64,000 nucleotides of DNA from Bradyrhizobium sp. AZCC 2262 (GCF_036924535.1 NZ_JAZHRT010000001.1:2480001-2544000); one strand, 5' to 3'; numbered from the stretch's first letter, positions 17,329 to 25,543 are shown. Numbers and translations are program-made. Notes: generated by a model not told the origin, from the sequence alone.

Positions 17329-18249
17329 CTAGAAACCTATCCCGCTGTCTGCTTCTCCTTCGACGGAGGGGACGAGGTTCGCGGCGAGAAAGTCCACGAA
17401 TGCTCTGAGCTTGGGAGCGAGATGCCGACTCGACGGCCACAGGACCCGAAGCGGTCCGGAGCGATCGGTGTAGTCGTCGAGCACAGTGACGAGCAGACCT
17501 TCACGAAGTTGCCTGCCTATGGCGAAGTCGGGCAGGTAGGCGATGCCCAGGCCTTGCTCGGCCAGATGGATCAGCGGCTCAAGCGTGCTTGCGACCGCCG
17601 TTTTCGGAAGTTCAATCTCGACGCCGGCTTGCTCGGGCGGCACGGGCCATTGCTCGAACCGTCTGCTGGTCGGAAACCTGTGGTGCAGGCAGGCATGAGC
17701 CTTGAGGTCATCAGGGGTTTTGGGAACACCTTTGGCCGCCAGATAGGCCGGCGCCGCCACCAGGCGCCGGAGATAGGTGCCCAAGGCGCGTGACATCAAG
17801 CGCGTGTCACCGGCATCGGCGAAGCGCACGACGGCGTCAAAACCCTCCTCGATCACATCGACGACGCGATCGCTGAAATCGAGATCCAGCATGATCTCGG
17901 GATAGGCCCGCATGAAAGCTGCGAGCGTCGGCATCATCAGCATGCCGGCCAATGGCAGGGCGACACGCAGCGTGCCGCGCGGGGCTTCGTGCGTCTGCGA
18001 CAGTTCGAGCTCGGCCGCTTCGATTTCGGAAAAGATGCGCCGGCAGCGCTCGAGGAACAGGGCCCCTTCCGCAGTGAGTGCGATGCTGCGTGTGCTGCGA
18101 TGGAGAAGGCGCACGCCGAGCCGTTCCTCCATCCGCGCCACTGACTTTCCGATCGCCGATGACGACACGCCGAGTTGCCGTCCCGCAACCGTGAAGCTTC
18201 GGGCTTCCGCCGCGTGAACGAAGGCATTGAGCGATCCCAGGCTGTCCAT
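17329..18249 (-). CDS. LysR-family transcriptional regulator
   Basis: A 306-residue LysR regulator. The winged helix-turn-helix is at residues 1-60 (FTVAGRQLGVSSSAIGKSVA, then ERLGVRLLHRSTRS), followed by the substrate-sensing domain with the LDLDFSDRVVDVIEEGFDAV segment. It is divergent from the SDR gene at 18418. A perfect inverted repeat lies just upstream of its start. It is the first of three LysR/SDR divergent pairs in the window (the others at 31719/32859 and 38567/39694). The inducer is unknown. Confidence 0.93.
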   Translation of the reverse strand: MDSLGSLNAFVHAAEARSFTVAGRQLGVSSSAIGKSVARMEERLGVRLLHRSTRSIALTAEGALFLERCRRIFSEIEAAELELSQTHEAPRGTLRVALPLAGMLMMPTLAAFMRAYPEIMLDLDFSDRVVDVIEEGFDAVVRFADAGDTRLMSRALGTYLRRLVAAPAYLAAKGVPKTPDDLKAHACLHHRFPTSRRFEQWPVPPEQAGVEIELPKTAVASTLEPLIHLAEQGLGIAYLPDFAIGRQLREGLLVTVLDDYTDRSGPLRVLWPSSRHLAPKLRAFVDFLAANLVPSVEGEADSGIGF

Positions 18250-18264
18250 CGGTGAACCTCCATT

Positions 18265-18282
18265 TCGGACAATGGCGTCCGA
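18265..18282. promoter_or_regulatory. Operator-like inverted repeat between LysR and SDR genes
   Basis: TCGGAC-AATGGC-GTCCGA is a perfect 6-bp inverted repeat with a 6-bp spacer. It begins 16 bp upstream of the LysR start and faces the SDR gene. Binding by the adjacent LysR protein is inferred. Confidence 0.5.
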
Positions 18283-18417
18283 TATATTTGGAATTATGGC
18301 CTATTTTTCAAACGTCCGGGAGCGCGCATCTTGGGGCCAACGCCGCAACCGACCTCTCTCACAACACAGGGTTGGCGACGGCGGCCACAGAAATCTTTTC
18401 TTATCAAGGAGATAGTC

Positions 18418-19161
18418 ATGTCCTCATCAGTCGTTCTCATCACTGGGGCCCTCACGGGCATCGGCCGCGCTGCGGCGGTCTCGTTCGCGAAAGCGGGCAA
18501 TCGCGTCGTCGTTTCCGGGCGAAAGCCGGATGCCGGCCAAGAACTGGTTCGTGAACTGCGTTCGCTCGGTGCCGAAGCAGAATTCGTCCAGGCCGATGTG
18601 CGCAAGGAAGACGATGTCCGTCGTCTCGTCGACCGCACCGTCGAGCACTTCGGGCGCCTCGATATCGCGGTCAACAATGCCGGCACCGAAGGCAAACCCG
18701 GCCCCATCACGGAGCAGACCGCGGAAAGCTATTCCGCGACGTTCGACACCAATGTTCTCGGCGCACTCCTGAGCATGAAGCACGAGGCGCGCGTCATGCA
18801 GGGACAGCGCAGCGGGACCATCATCAACATCTCCTCGACCTATGGGCACGAGGGCGCGGCGGGGGCCCCGATCTATGTCGGCAGCAAGCACGCCGTCGAA
18901 GGCATCACCAAGTCGGTGGCGCTCGAGCTCGCGAAGTCGGGGATACGTGTCAATGCGGTGGCGCCTGGCCCGATCGACACCGGCATGTTGACCCGCTTCA
19001 CGGGCACGCCGGAGAACAAGGCGGCGCTGACGGCGACCGTTCCGATGGCGCGCCTCGGGCTCGCGGAAGAAATCGCCAACGCGATCGTCTTCATCGCGTC
19101 GGAGGGAGCCTCCTACATCACCGGCCATGTCCTCCACGTCGATGGCGGCAAGAGCCACTGA
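18418..19161 (+). CDS. SDR-family oxidoreductase (glucose/ribitol-type), copy 1
   Basis: A 247-residue classical short-chain dehydrogenase. It has LITGALTGIGRAA (7-19) for the cofactor, SGRKP after the second strand (the Arg suggests NADP), NNAGTEG, the catalytic Ser in INISSTYGH, and the YVGSK pair. The DGGKSH end is typical. The RBS AAGGAGAT precedes ATG 18418. It is closely related to the SDRs at 32859 and 39694: all share the TEG..GP(I/V)T(E/D)QTAES stretch. It is the first gene of a plus-strand run with the GlcG-like, hydrolase and DUF427 genes. Alcohol/ketone interconversion is the likely reaction. Confidence 0.93.
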   Translation: MSSSVVLITGALTGIGRAAAVSFAKAGNRVVVSGRKPDAGQELVRELRSLGAEAEFVQADVRKEDDVRRLVDRTVEHFGRLDIAVNNAGTEGKPGPITEQTAESYSATFDTNVLGALLSMKHEARVMQGQRSGTIINISSTYGHEGAAGAPIYVGSKHAVEGITKSVALELAKSGIRVNAVAPGPIDTGMLTRFTGTPENKAALTATVPMARLGLAEEIANAIVFIASEGASYITGHVLHVDGGKSH

Positions 19162-19273
19162 CTCTGAGGGCTTTCTCGTTCGCGCTTCATCGATCCGGCT
19201 TGGTCACGGCAGTCGATTGTTGCGACCAAACCTGATTGGCGTGCAACGCATTTCAAATAGTGGGAGGAGCCCG

Positions 19274-19711
19274 ATGGGCAACGTAGTGACGAAGCACAGC
19301 ATTTCTTCCGAGCTGGCACAGAAGATGGTCGATCAAGCGGTGGCGAAAGCCAGACAAATGGGGGTCGCCGAGAACATCGCGATTCTCGATGACGGCGGCA
19401 ATCTCAAGGCCTTTAGCCGGATGGATGGGGCCCCGATCCTTTCCATCGAGATTGCGCAGAACAAGGCGTACACGGCTCTGTTCGGCGTCTCCACGCAGGA
19501 CTTTTTCAACTTCATCCAGCGCGACCCGTCGCTTCTGGCCGGGATCCCCACGCTTGCGCGTGTGGCGGCGTACGGAGGAGGGTTTCCCATCAAGGTGGGC
19601 GGAGAGGTCGTCGGGGCAATCGGGGTGAGCGGGGCCCCCACCGTGCAGCACGACGTCGATTGCGCGAAAGCAGCCCTTGCGCTCGTGCCCGATGCGATGC
19701 GGGACGAATAA
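19274..19711 (+). CDS. GlcG/HbpS-family heme-binding-like protein
   Basis: A 145-residue GlcG/HbpS (DUF336) protein. It has the SSELAQKMVDQAVAKARQMG helix, the ILDDGGNLKAFSRMDGAP strand-turn, GIPTLARVAAYGGGFPI and the GAIGVSGAP end block. GGGAGGAG precedes ATG 19274. Some relatives bind haem or act as accessory factors in glycolate and aromatic pathways; the direct role is unsettled. It occurs only in this copy of the module and not in the copy at 31719-37360, so it may be an optional cofactor of the cassette. No signal peptide. Confidence 0.9.
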   Translation: MGNVVTKHSISSELAQKMVDQAVAKARQMGVAENIAILDDGGNLKAFSRMDGAPILSIEIAQNKAYTALFGVSTQDFFNFIQRDPSLLAGIPTLARVAAYGGGFPIKVGGEVVGAIGVSGAPTVQHDVDCAKAALALVPDAMRDE

Positions 19712-19725
19712 TTGGAGCTCAGATC

Positions 19726-20628
19726 ATGGTGATTCATACCCGTCCAGAAATGTCTCATCCGCGCCAGGACATGACTCACGCCCACCAGACCGCACCAACA
19801 CAGTTCGTCGAGGCCAACGGCATCCGCTTCGCCTATCGCCGCTTCGGGAAGTCGGGCGGGGTGCCGCTCGTTTTCAACCAGCATTTCATGGGGACGATGG
19901 ACCATTGGGATCCGGCGGTGACGGATGGCCTCGCAAAGACGCGGGAGGTGATCCTGTTCAACAACGCCGGCGTCTCCAGCAGCTCCGGCGAGGTTCCGAC
20001 CTCCTGTGAACAAATGGGGACGAACGCCGTCTCTTTTATCAGGGCGATTGGACTGCCGAAGGTCGATGTGCTCGGATTTTCGATGGGCGGCTTTGTCGCG
20101 CAGGAGATCACTCTTCAGGCGCCCGACCTCGTGAGGCGCCTGGTCCTGGTCGGCACCGGCCCGCGCAGTGGCGAAGGCATGGCGACCCTCACGCCGGAGG
20201 CGCAGGAAATCTTCGGCGCCACTTATGACGACCCCGATCATCTTTGGCTTCGGGTCCATTTCACGCGGTCCGAGAAAAGTCAGGCTGCAGGCCGCGAGTT
20301 CCTCAAACGCTTCCGCCTGCGAGCGCAGAACCGCGATCCTGAGGTCAACGAAAAAGTTGCGCCAGCCCAGATCGAAGCCATCACCAAATGGGGCGCACCG
20401 CGCGAGAAGCCGTTCGACTATCTGAAATCGATCCACCAGCCGACTCTCGTCATCAATGGCGACAACGACGTCATCATCTATTCGGTGAACTCCTCAATTC
20501 TGCAGCGGCACCTCCCGAATGCGCAGCTGATCCTCTATCCGGACGCTAACCACGGCTCGCAGTATCAATATCCCGATCGGTTCGTCCAGCACGTCTCTCT
20601 GTTCTTGTCCGAAGAACAAGCGCCATGA
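19726..20628 (+). CDS. Alpha/beta hydrolase, APTQFV-type, copy 1
   Basis: A 300-residue alpha/beta hydrolase. The N-terminus carries TAPTQFVEANGIRFAYRRFG. The core has FNQHFMGTMDHWD, the nucleophile elbow GFSMGG, INGDND (acid) and DANHGSQ (catalytic His). The start at ATG 19726 has GGAG eight bases before it; ATG 19750 is an alternative. It lies 14 bp behind the GlcG-like gene. It is closely similar to the copy at 35311 and less so to that at 61410. By context (SDR, and in the other copy a Baeyer-Villiger enzyme) it may open a lactone or ester. The substrate is not proved. Confidence 0.92.
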   Translation: MVIHTRPEMSHPRQDMTHAHQTAPTQFVEANGIRFAYRRFGKSGGVPLVFNQHFMGTMDHWDPAVTDGLAKTREVILFNNAGVSSSSGEVPTSCEQMGTNAVSFIRAIGLPKVDVLGFSMGGFVAQEITLQAPDLVRRLVLVGTGPRSGEGMATLTPEAQEIFGATYDDPDHLWLRVHFTRSEKSQAAGREFLKRFRLRAQNRDPEVNEKVAPAQIEAITKWGAPREKPFDYLKSIHQPTLVINGDNDVIIYSVNSSILQRHLPNAQLILYPDANHGSQYQYPDRFVQHVSLFLSEEQAP

Positions 20629-20686
20629 GCACACATTCGGAGAGCGCGATAGTAAGTACCTGCACCTGCCAACACGGAGACAAGTC

Positions 20687-21055
20687 ATGACTGATAAGCA
20701 AGTGAAGATTCCGGGGCCGGACCACCCGATTTCGATCGAAGCGAACCCGTCTCGCGTCGTGGTCAAGGTCGGCGGAAAAATCATCGCCGACACAAGCGCT
20801 GCGTTGACACTTCGCGAGGCGTCCTATCCGCCCGTTCAGTATATCCCCCGTCGGGACGTCGATATGGCCGCGCTGACACGCAGCGAACACAACTCGTATT
20901 GCCCCTACAAGGGCGACGCTTCCTACTACAGCATTCCCGTTGGTGGTGATCGTTCACGCGACGCGGTATGGACTTATGAGGCCCCATTTGAAGCGATGGC
21001 GCAGATCAAGGATTACGTCGCCTTCTACCCGGACCGGGTTGACGAGATCAGCTAA
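20687..21055 (+). CDS. DUF427 domain protein, copy 1
   Basis: A 122-residue DUF427 protein. It shows the paired motifs of the family: REASYPPVQYIPR, then YCPYKGDASYYS and the VWTYEAPFEA and VAFYPDRVDEI ends. The function of DUF427 is unknown. The copy at 36992 differs at 14 of 122 positions counted by eye, so one duplication or transfer separates them. It closes the LysR/SDR/GlcG/hydrolase set and is followed by a truncated SnoaL-like gene. Confidence 0.93.
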   Translation: MTDKQVKIPGPDHPISIEANPSRVVVKVGGKIIADTSAALTLREASYPPVQYIPRRDVDMAALTRSEHNSYCPYKGDASYYSIPVGGDRSRDAVWTYEAPFEAMAQIKDYVAFYPDRVDEIS

Positions 21056-21079
21056 CCGCGAGAGGAAGGAGCATGAAAG

Positions 21080-21199
21080 ATGGCGTCGAAGGAGGAAAGG
21101 AATAAAACGCTTGTCCTCGAAGCATTCAATACACTCTTCAACAAACGGGATTATGCGTACACGAACCGACCGGAGGCCGACCTCGACGTCTTCAGCTAA
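21080..21199 (+). pseudogene. N-terminal stub of a SnoaL/NTF2-like protein
   Basis: ATG 21080 opens 39 codons beginning MASKEERNKTLVLEAFNTLF, which matches the first helix of SnoaL-like polyketide-cyclase/NTF2 proteins. After NKRDY the sequence departs from the family and stops at 21197-21199. The repeat copy starts 32 bp later, so the gene seems to have been cut by whatever placed the repeat. A matching type of C-terminal end is found at 26241-26321. Confidence 0.65.
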
Positions 21200-21230
21200 G
21201 CGATAAACAATAGTTCGTCGGGCCCAACTG

Positions 21231-21395
21231 CGTCCAACAAGACGTCCAACAAAACGTCCAACACAAAAATCGGTTGTTCGCCTAACTGTATGATGTAGAA
21301 CTACAAATCCGATCGGATAGTTCGAATCGGCGCGCTTCACCCGCTCCGATTTTCTACGCTACTCTACGATTTTGCGCGATTTAACACCCTATTGA
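21231..21395 (+). repeat. Non-coding repeat element, right copy
   Basis: It starts CGTCCAACAAGACGTCCAAC with a third CGTCCAAC unit, and ends GCGCTTCACCCGCTCCGATT, CTACTCTACGATTTT and GCGCGATTTAACACCC. Block order and orientation match 17131-17283, though the middle is diverged. It lies just behind the truncated SnoaL gene. Confidence 0.75.
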
Positions 21396-21589
21396 ACGCC
21401 ATGCTCACCGGCCGGCCTCTAAACAAGCCTTCTCGAGCGCTTGTAGCTACCGGCAGCCTTCTTGAATGTCGTTTCTTCCGCGCCGGTCGCTTTCAGCATA
21501 GTTCCACCATACAGGACCTGAAGCGCTTGCCTTGCTGCACGCTTGACAGAGGACGATATGGCCGCACGCCGCGATCGCGCTAAAGGGTT

Positions 21590-21783
21590 AGGGACGTCGG
21601 GATCGGCGGCGGCGTCGATGTAGTGCGTGTCGGCGGGACCAAATCCGGTGATGTTGACGGTCGCAGGCTCATCCTGGGTCAAGGCGAATGCGGTGCATCG
21701 GCCGGCTCGGTGTAGAAGCTGCCCGGCTCCAAAGCCTTGACCTCAGTCTCGTCGGCACCGGAGCCGTAGCCGAAAAACCGTCG
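21590..21783 (-). pseudogene. Cupin gene fragment, frameshifted
   Basis: On the minus strand one frame reads FGYGSGADETEVKALEPG, then SFYTEPADAPHSP and a stop near 21680. A second frame continues LTQDEPATVNITGFGPADT from there. Joined, they resemble the C-terminal half of a small cupin protein (GSFYTEPA..PH and TGFGP..T). The N-terminal half is missing and is replaced by an EthD-gene fragment at 21779. Confidence 0.55.
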
Positions 21784-21865
21784 CTGACCCGATGATCGCC
21801 ATGGGGCGACGGCGGCGACGGGCGGCCGTTATCGTACGGTTCTGGCAGGTGCAGGCGCAACTTCC
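21779..21865 (-). repeat. Fragment of the EthD-domain gene (87-bp match to 46537-46623)
   Basis: These 87 bases align without gaps to 46537-46623 in the same orientation, with nine mismatches by eye. In the intact gene the segment encodes KLRLHLPEPYDNARPSPP and on to HRVSD. Here it links a cupin remnant to the 3' end of the TetR gene, whose last 12 codons are read from it in another frame. Confidence 0.85.
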
Positions 21866-22461
21866 AGCGAGGCCGCGCCCTGGGCGGCCTCAGCTCTTAC
21901 GGCGCTCTTCAGCGAACGGACCCATTCCGCGTCCCCCACCGCTTGGGCGAGGAGTCTTGCCCCGATCATCGCCGCGAACAGGACCTTGGCTTCCTGATCG
22001 GAGGACGCGCCGTTCGCCGTGCCGGACTTCGCCAGGTGATCGAGAAACTGCGAGTACAGGGCTTCCGTCCCGTTCCTGTAGGATTGGCGTGAAGACTCGT
22101 CGGCGGCCTCGGACGTCACGTGGGGCGCGAAGGCGATCATCGGACAAGCCTGACCGGCCCCTTTCTTCTTCAGATAGTAGTCGACGATGGCGGCCGATCG
22201 AAGACCTGGATCGTCGTACTTGCGTTCGGAAACTTGGCGCCAAGTAGCCGAGGATTGCTCGAAGGTAAGAGAGAAGACCTCCTCAACCAGGGCGTCCTTG
22301 GATTCGAAATGCTTGTAGAAGCCGCCTATCGTCATGTCTGCGGCGCTCATGACCTCGGCTACCGAGACGTTGTCCACGCCGAACTCGCGGAAGAGGCGAG
22401 AGGCGCACTCCACGATCCTCTGCCGGTTCTTCTGTGCCTGCTCGTGCGATGAGCGACCCAT
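21829..22461 (-). CDS. TetR/AcrR-family transcriptional regulator
   Basis: A 210-residue TetR-type repressor. The N-terminal helix-turn-helix is at residues 10-60 (RIVECASRLFREFGVDNVSV, then ADMTIGGFYKHFESKDAL). The C-terminal ligand domain has CPMIAFAPHV and an FAAMIGARLLAQAVGD helix. Start ATG 22461 has AAAGGA upstream. It is divergent from the isochorismatase/MerB-like/tautomerase operon at 22629, which it probably represses. Its last 12 residues (LEVAPAPARTVR) come from the EthD-gene fragment read out of frame, so its natural C-terminus has probably been replaced. Confidence 0.9.
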   Translation of the reverse strand: MGRSSHEQAQKNRQRIVECASRLFREFGVDNVSVAEVMSAADMTIGGFYKHFESKDALVEEVFSLTFEQSSATWRQVSERKYDDPGLRSAAIVDYYLKKKGAGQACPMIAFAPHVTSEAADESSRQSYRNGTEALYSQFLDHLAKSGTANGASSDQEAKVLFAAMIGARLLAQAVGDAEWVRSLKSAVRAEAAQGAASLEVAPAPARTVR

Positions 22462-22628
22462 GGTGTCGTTCCTTTCCGAACTCGATCGAGATTCGTGACC
22501 GTACGCCGGCGTCGGCAGTCGAAGAAACCGCCGCCCTGCAAACAATCGTGATTAGCCAAAATAGATTATATGCGTTATCTATTTTTTTGGAAGGCCTCAG
22601 GCGTGCCCTTTCGACGAAGGAACACCTC

Positions 22629-23270
22629 ATGATCACGACCTACGACCCCAAGATCACGGCGCTTCTCTGCGTCGATTTCTACAACGATTTCCTGAGCGAA
22701 GGCGGCAAGCTCTGGCCCTGGGTCAAGGACATGGCGAAGGAGGTCAATCTTCTCGACAACCTGCGCACCATTGTGCGCACGGCCCGCGAGGCCGGCATCA
22801 AGATCTATCACGTGCCCCATCACCGCTGGGAACCGGGCGATTACGTGAACTGGAAGTATCCATCGCCCTATCAACTGGGCGCCGGCGAGCGTCAGGCTTT
22901 TGCGAAAGGCACATGGGGCGGCACCTTTCACGATGATTTTCAGGTCCAGGAGGGCGACATCGTCATCACTGAACACTGGGCGTCGAGCGGCTTTCCGAAC
23001 ACCGATCTCGAGCACCAGCTCAAGCGCTACGGCAAGGAAAAGATCATCTGCGTGGGCCTGCTCGCCAACACATGCATTGAGGCGACGGCGCGCATCGGAA
23101 TGGAACTCGGCTTCCACGTCACGCTCGTGCGCGACGCCACCGCGGCCAGGTCGCCCGAAGCCTATCACGCCGCTCTGAACATCGATGGCCCGACCTACGC
23201 GCACGAAATCCTGACGACTGCCGAGCTGCTCAAGGCGATCAAGGCGTCCCCGGCTGCTGCTGCGGCCTAA
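22629..23270 (+). CDS. Isochorismatase-like cysteine hydrolase
   Basis: A 213-residue isochorismatase-superfamily hydrolase. The Asp of CVDFYNDF near residue 14, the Lys of FAKGTWGG, and the Cys of GLLANTCIEATAR form the usual catalytic triad. YHVPHHRW and the DATAARSPEAYHAA helix are also typical. CGAAGGAAC lies just before ATG 22629. The family contains N-carbamoyl and amide hydrolases as well as isochorismatase; the substrate is not readable. It is first in a tight three-gene operon with a MerB-like protein and a tautomerase, divergent from TetR. Confidence 0.9.
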   Translation: MITTYDPKITALLCVDFYNDFLSEGGKLWPWVKDMAKEVNLLDNLRTIVRTAREAGIKIYHVPHHRWEPGDYVNWKYPSPYQLGAGERQAFAKGTWGGTFHDDFQVQEGDIVITEHWASSGFPNTDLEHQLKRYGKEKIICVGLLANTCIEATARIGMELGFHVTLVRDATAARSPEAYHAALNIDGPTYAHEILTTAELLKAIKASPAAAAA

Positions 23271-23280
23271 GAGGAAGAGC

Positions 23281-23967
23281 GTGACTGACGACATCGAGAC
23301 CGCGGTCCACTATCGGTACATGGAGCCGCTGCTGGCGACCGGGCGCATTCCGAATTCGGGCGAGGTCGCCGAGCGGCTCGGCGTTCCGGTCGAAGGCGTC
23401 CGGTGCGCTCTGCAAAGTCTCGCCGACTCGCACGGCGTCGTCCTGCACACGCACGTCTGCGAGCCCTGGGTCATCCATCCGTTCTCCGCCTCTCCGACCG
23501 CGACATGGGTCGAGAGCGGTGACCGGGGATGGTGGGCCACTTGCATGTGGTGCGCCTGCGGAGTCGCTACGCTCGTCGGCGGCGACGCGACCATCCACAC
23601 GCGGATCGGCGGCGAGGGCGAGGACGTAGACATCCATGTCGAGAAGGGCAGGGTGCGCGAATCCGATCTGTGGGTCCATTTCGCGTTGCCGCCGCGGAAC
23701 GCCTGGGACTGCGTTCACCATTTCTGCGCGACCGTCCTGCCGTTCCGCAGTCCCGAGGACGTCCGGACTTGGTGCGACCGCCACGGCATTCCGATGGGGG
23801 CCGTGGCGCCGATAGTCCAGGTCATGGATCTCGGAAGGGAGTGGTACGCGCGCCACGCCTGTCCGGACTGGCGAAAATGGACCGTGCGAGAAGCCGCCGG
23901 GATTTTCCGCAAAGTCGGGCTCGTCGGCGATTTCTGGGAAATTCCCACAACCGAAGGAGGTTTTTGA
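23281..23967 (+). CDS. Alkylmercury lyase (MerB)-like protein
   Basis: A 228-residue protein of the organomercurial lyase family. The N-terminal helical region ends in VCEPWVIHPFS. The core has WCACGVATLVG, then HHFCATVLPFRSPEDVRTWC and the DWRKWTVREAAGIF tail. The two Cys regions correspond to those of MerB (Cys96 and Cys159 in the characterised enzyme). The Asp that sits three residues after the first Cys in MerB does not appear here. GTG at 23281 follows AAGAGGAAGAG. There is no merA, merR or merT nearby, so mercury resistance is doubtful; a different C-X or thiol chemistry is possible. It is between the isochorismatase and tautomerase genes. Confidence 0.8.
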   Translation: MTDDIETAVHYRYMEPLLATGRIPNSGEVAERLGVPVEGVRCALQSLADSHGVVLHTHVCEPWVIHPFSASPTATWVESGDRGWWATCMWCACGVATLVGGDATIHTRIGGEGEDVDIHVEKGRVRESDLWVHFALPPRNAWDCVHHFCATVLPFRSPEDVRTWCDRHGIPMGAVAPIVQVMDLGREWYARHACPDWRKWTVREAAGIFRKVGLVGDFWEIPTTEGGF

Positions 23968-23968
23968 T

Positions 23969-24364
23969 ATGCCCGTAGCTAAGATCCATGTGCACGAAGG
24001 TGCGTTTAGGGATAGCGAGCTTGCCACGATCGGGACGGCCGTGCAGGCCGCACTCGAGGAAGTGCTCTTGGTCCCGCCGGAGGACTACTTCCGCATCACG
24101 CACGTTCTTCCGAAAGGACAATTCGTCCATACGCCCGCCTTCGTCGGCTGCACGTACAGCGAGCGTTTTGTCCTCCTCGAGCTGACTTTTATCTCTGGTC
24201 GCCCGAAGGATAAGCGCCTCGCGCTGCTCGCCGCGCTGAACCGGCTCGTCGTGGAGAAAGTCGGCCTGCGACCGGACGATCTCGTCGTCCTGATCTACGA
24301 GATGCCCGGCGAGAACATCTCCTTTGGCCAAGGACTCGCGCAGCGGGCGCACATCTCGGCTTGA
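23969..24364 (+). CDS. Tautomerase-family protein
   Basis: A 131-residue member of the tautomerase superfamily. Pro follows the initiating Met (MPVAKIHVHEG) and would be the catalytic N-terminal Pro after Met removal. The double-length fold shows FRITHVLPKGQFVH and the VVEKVGLRPDDLVVLI half. GGAGGTTTTTGAT precedes the ATG, and the stop of the MerB-like gene is 1 bp before it. Such enzymes isomerise enol/keto acids or dehalogenate short acids. Its place in this operon suggests downstream processing of the isochorismatase/MerB-like product. Confidence 0.88.
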   Translation: MPVAKIHVHEGAFRDSELATIGTAVQAALEEVLLVPPEDYFRITHVLPKGQFVHTPAFVGCTYSERFVLLELTFISGRPKDKRLALLAALNRLVVEKVGLRPDDLVVLIYEMPGENISFGQGLAQRAHISA

Positions 24365-24442
24365 ATAGTCTCTGTGCCCGATCCAACTTCATCCGGCTGG
24401 CCCGTCGTCGTACGGTTCGGGTCGGCACTATTGGAGGACCTA

Positions 24443-25543
24443 ATGCATAAGGCCGCAATCATGGGCGTCGGCCCGGATCGGGGGCTGGGTGCGCAGCTCT
24501 GCAAGCGCTTCGCCAAGGAGGGGCTGCCTCAACCCATCAGGCATGCCCCCGCAAGCGAGTTCGAACCACGCCACGTGGCTATTCTCGCTTATCCGGGTGT
24601 CGCGTTGCTCGATGCTGTCGGGCCGCTTGAAGTCTTTGCCGCCGCCAATCTCGTTCTTGCCGAGCGCTCACCACGGTGCGCTAAACCGTACGAGGTCGAA
24701 ATCTGGTCCGAGCACGTCGGAGCGATTGACGGATCTAGTGGTGTTAGCTTGAACGCGACGCGCTCGATTGCGACGGCAGCACCTTTCGAGCTCGATACCC
24801 TGATCGTGGCGGGCTCGCCCGGGATCAACAACCCCGCCTCCCGGCCTTGTGTCGACTGGCTCAGGCAGTCCACCGGAGGAATTCGCCGAGTGGGCGGAAT
24901 CTGCACCGGCGTTTTCCTGCTCGCGGAAGCCGGCTTGCTAGATGGTTGCCGCGCCGTGACGCATTGGGCCTTCTGCGATGAGTTGGCGCGACGCTATCCG
25001 ACGATCAAGGTCGATCCCGATCCGATCTTTCTGCGAGACGGCCGCTTCTACACGACCGCTGGCATGACCGCTGGGATGGATCTCGCCCTGGCGCTGGTGC
25101 AGGACGATCTCGGTCGCGACGTGGCACTTGCAACCGCCCGGCTGCTGGTGCTGTTCCTCAAGCGCCCCGGGGGCCAGTCGCAGTTCAGCGCTCATCTCGC
25201 AGCCCAGCTCGATGGCGACGGGCCTATCGCCGAACTGCAGCGCTGGATTCTCGACCACCTCGATACTGATCTTACAGTTGAAGCGCTTGCAGAACGAGTG
25301 CATATGAGTCCACGCAATTTCGTCCGCAACTTCGAGCGAGAGGCGGGTGCGCCGCCCGGTGTTTTTGTAGAAGGCGCCCGCCTCGATGCAGCGCGCCGTG
25401 CTCTTGAGGATAGCGAGGATCAGCTCGAGACCATCGCCAAGCGGTGCGGCTTCACCAGCGCCGAAATCGTTCGTCGCCTCTTTCAGCGACGCCTGGGCGT
25501 GAGCCCGACCTCTTACAGGAAGCGCTTTCGATCGGTGCGCTGA
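24443..25543 (+). CDS. Chimeric regulator: SDR N-terminal segment fused to a GlxA-type AraC regulator
   Basis: A 366-residue protein. Residues 1-28 read MHKAAIMGVGPDRGLGAQ, then LCKRFAKEGL: the start of a Rossmann SDR with its glycine motif. From about residue 44 (RHVAILAYPGVALLD) it is a full GlxA-type regulator: GICTGVFLLAEAGLLDG with the elbow Cys, TTAGMTAGMDLAL, then a C-terminal AraC domain (LAERVHMSPRNFVRNFEREA, CGFTSAEIVRRLFQRRLG). The start ATG 24443 has GGAGG at 24433-24437 and gives the SDR segment its normal opening, so the ribosome site and first 28 codons appear to come from an SDR gene. The regulator domains look intact; the target is unknown. Confidence 0.85.
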   Translation: MHKAAIMGVGPDRGLGAQLCKRFAKEGLPQPIRHAPASEFEPRHVAILAYPGVALLDAVGPLEVFAAANLVLAERSPRCAKPYEVEIWSEHVGAIDGSSGVSLNATRSIATAAPFELDTLIVAGSPGINNPASRPCVDWLRQSTGGIRRVGGICTGVFLLAEAGLLDGCRAVTHWAFCDELARRYPTIKVDPDPIFLRDGRFYTTAGMTAGMDLALALVQDDLGRDVALATARLLVLFLKRPGGQSQFSAHLAAQLDGDGPIAELQRWILDHLDTDLTVEALAERVHMSPRNFVRNFEREAGAPPGVFVEGARLDAARRALEDSEDQLETIAKRCGFTSAEIVRRLFQRRLGVSPTSYRKRFRSVR

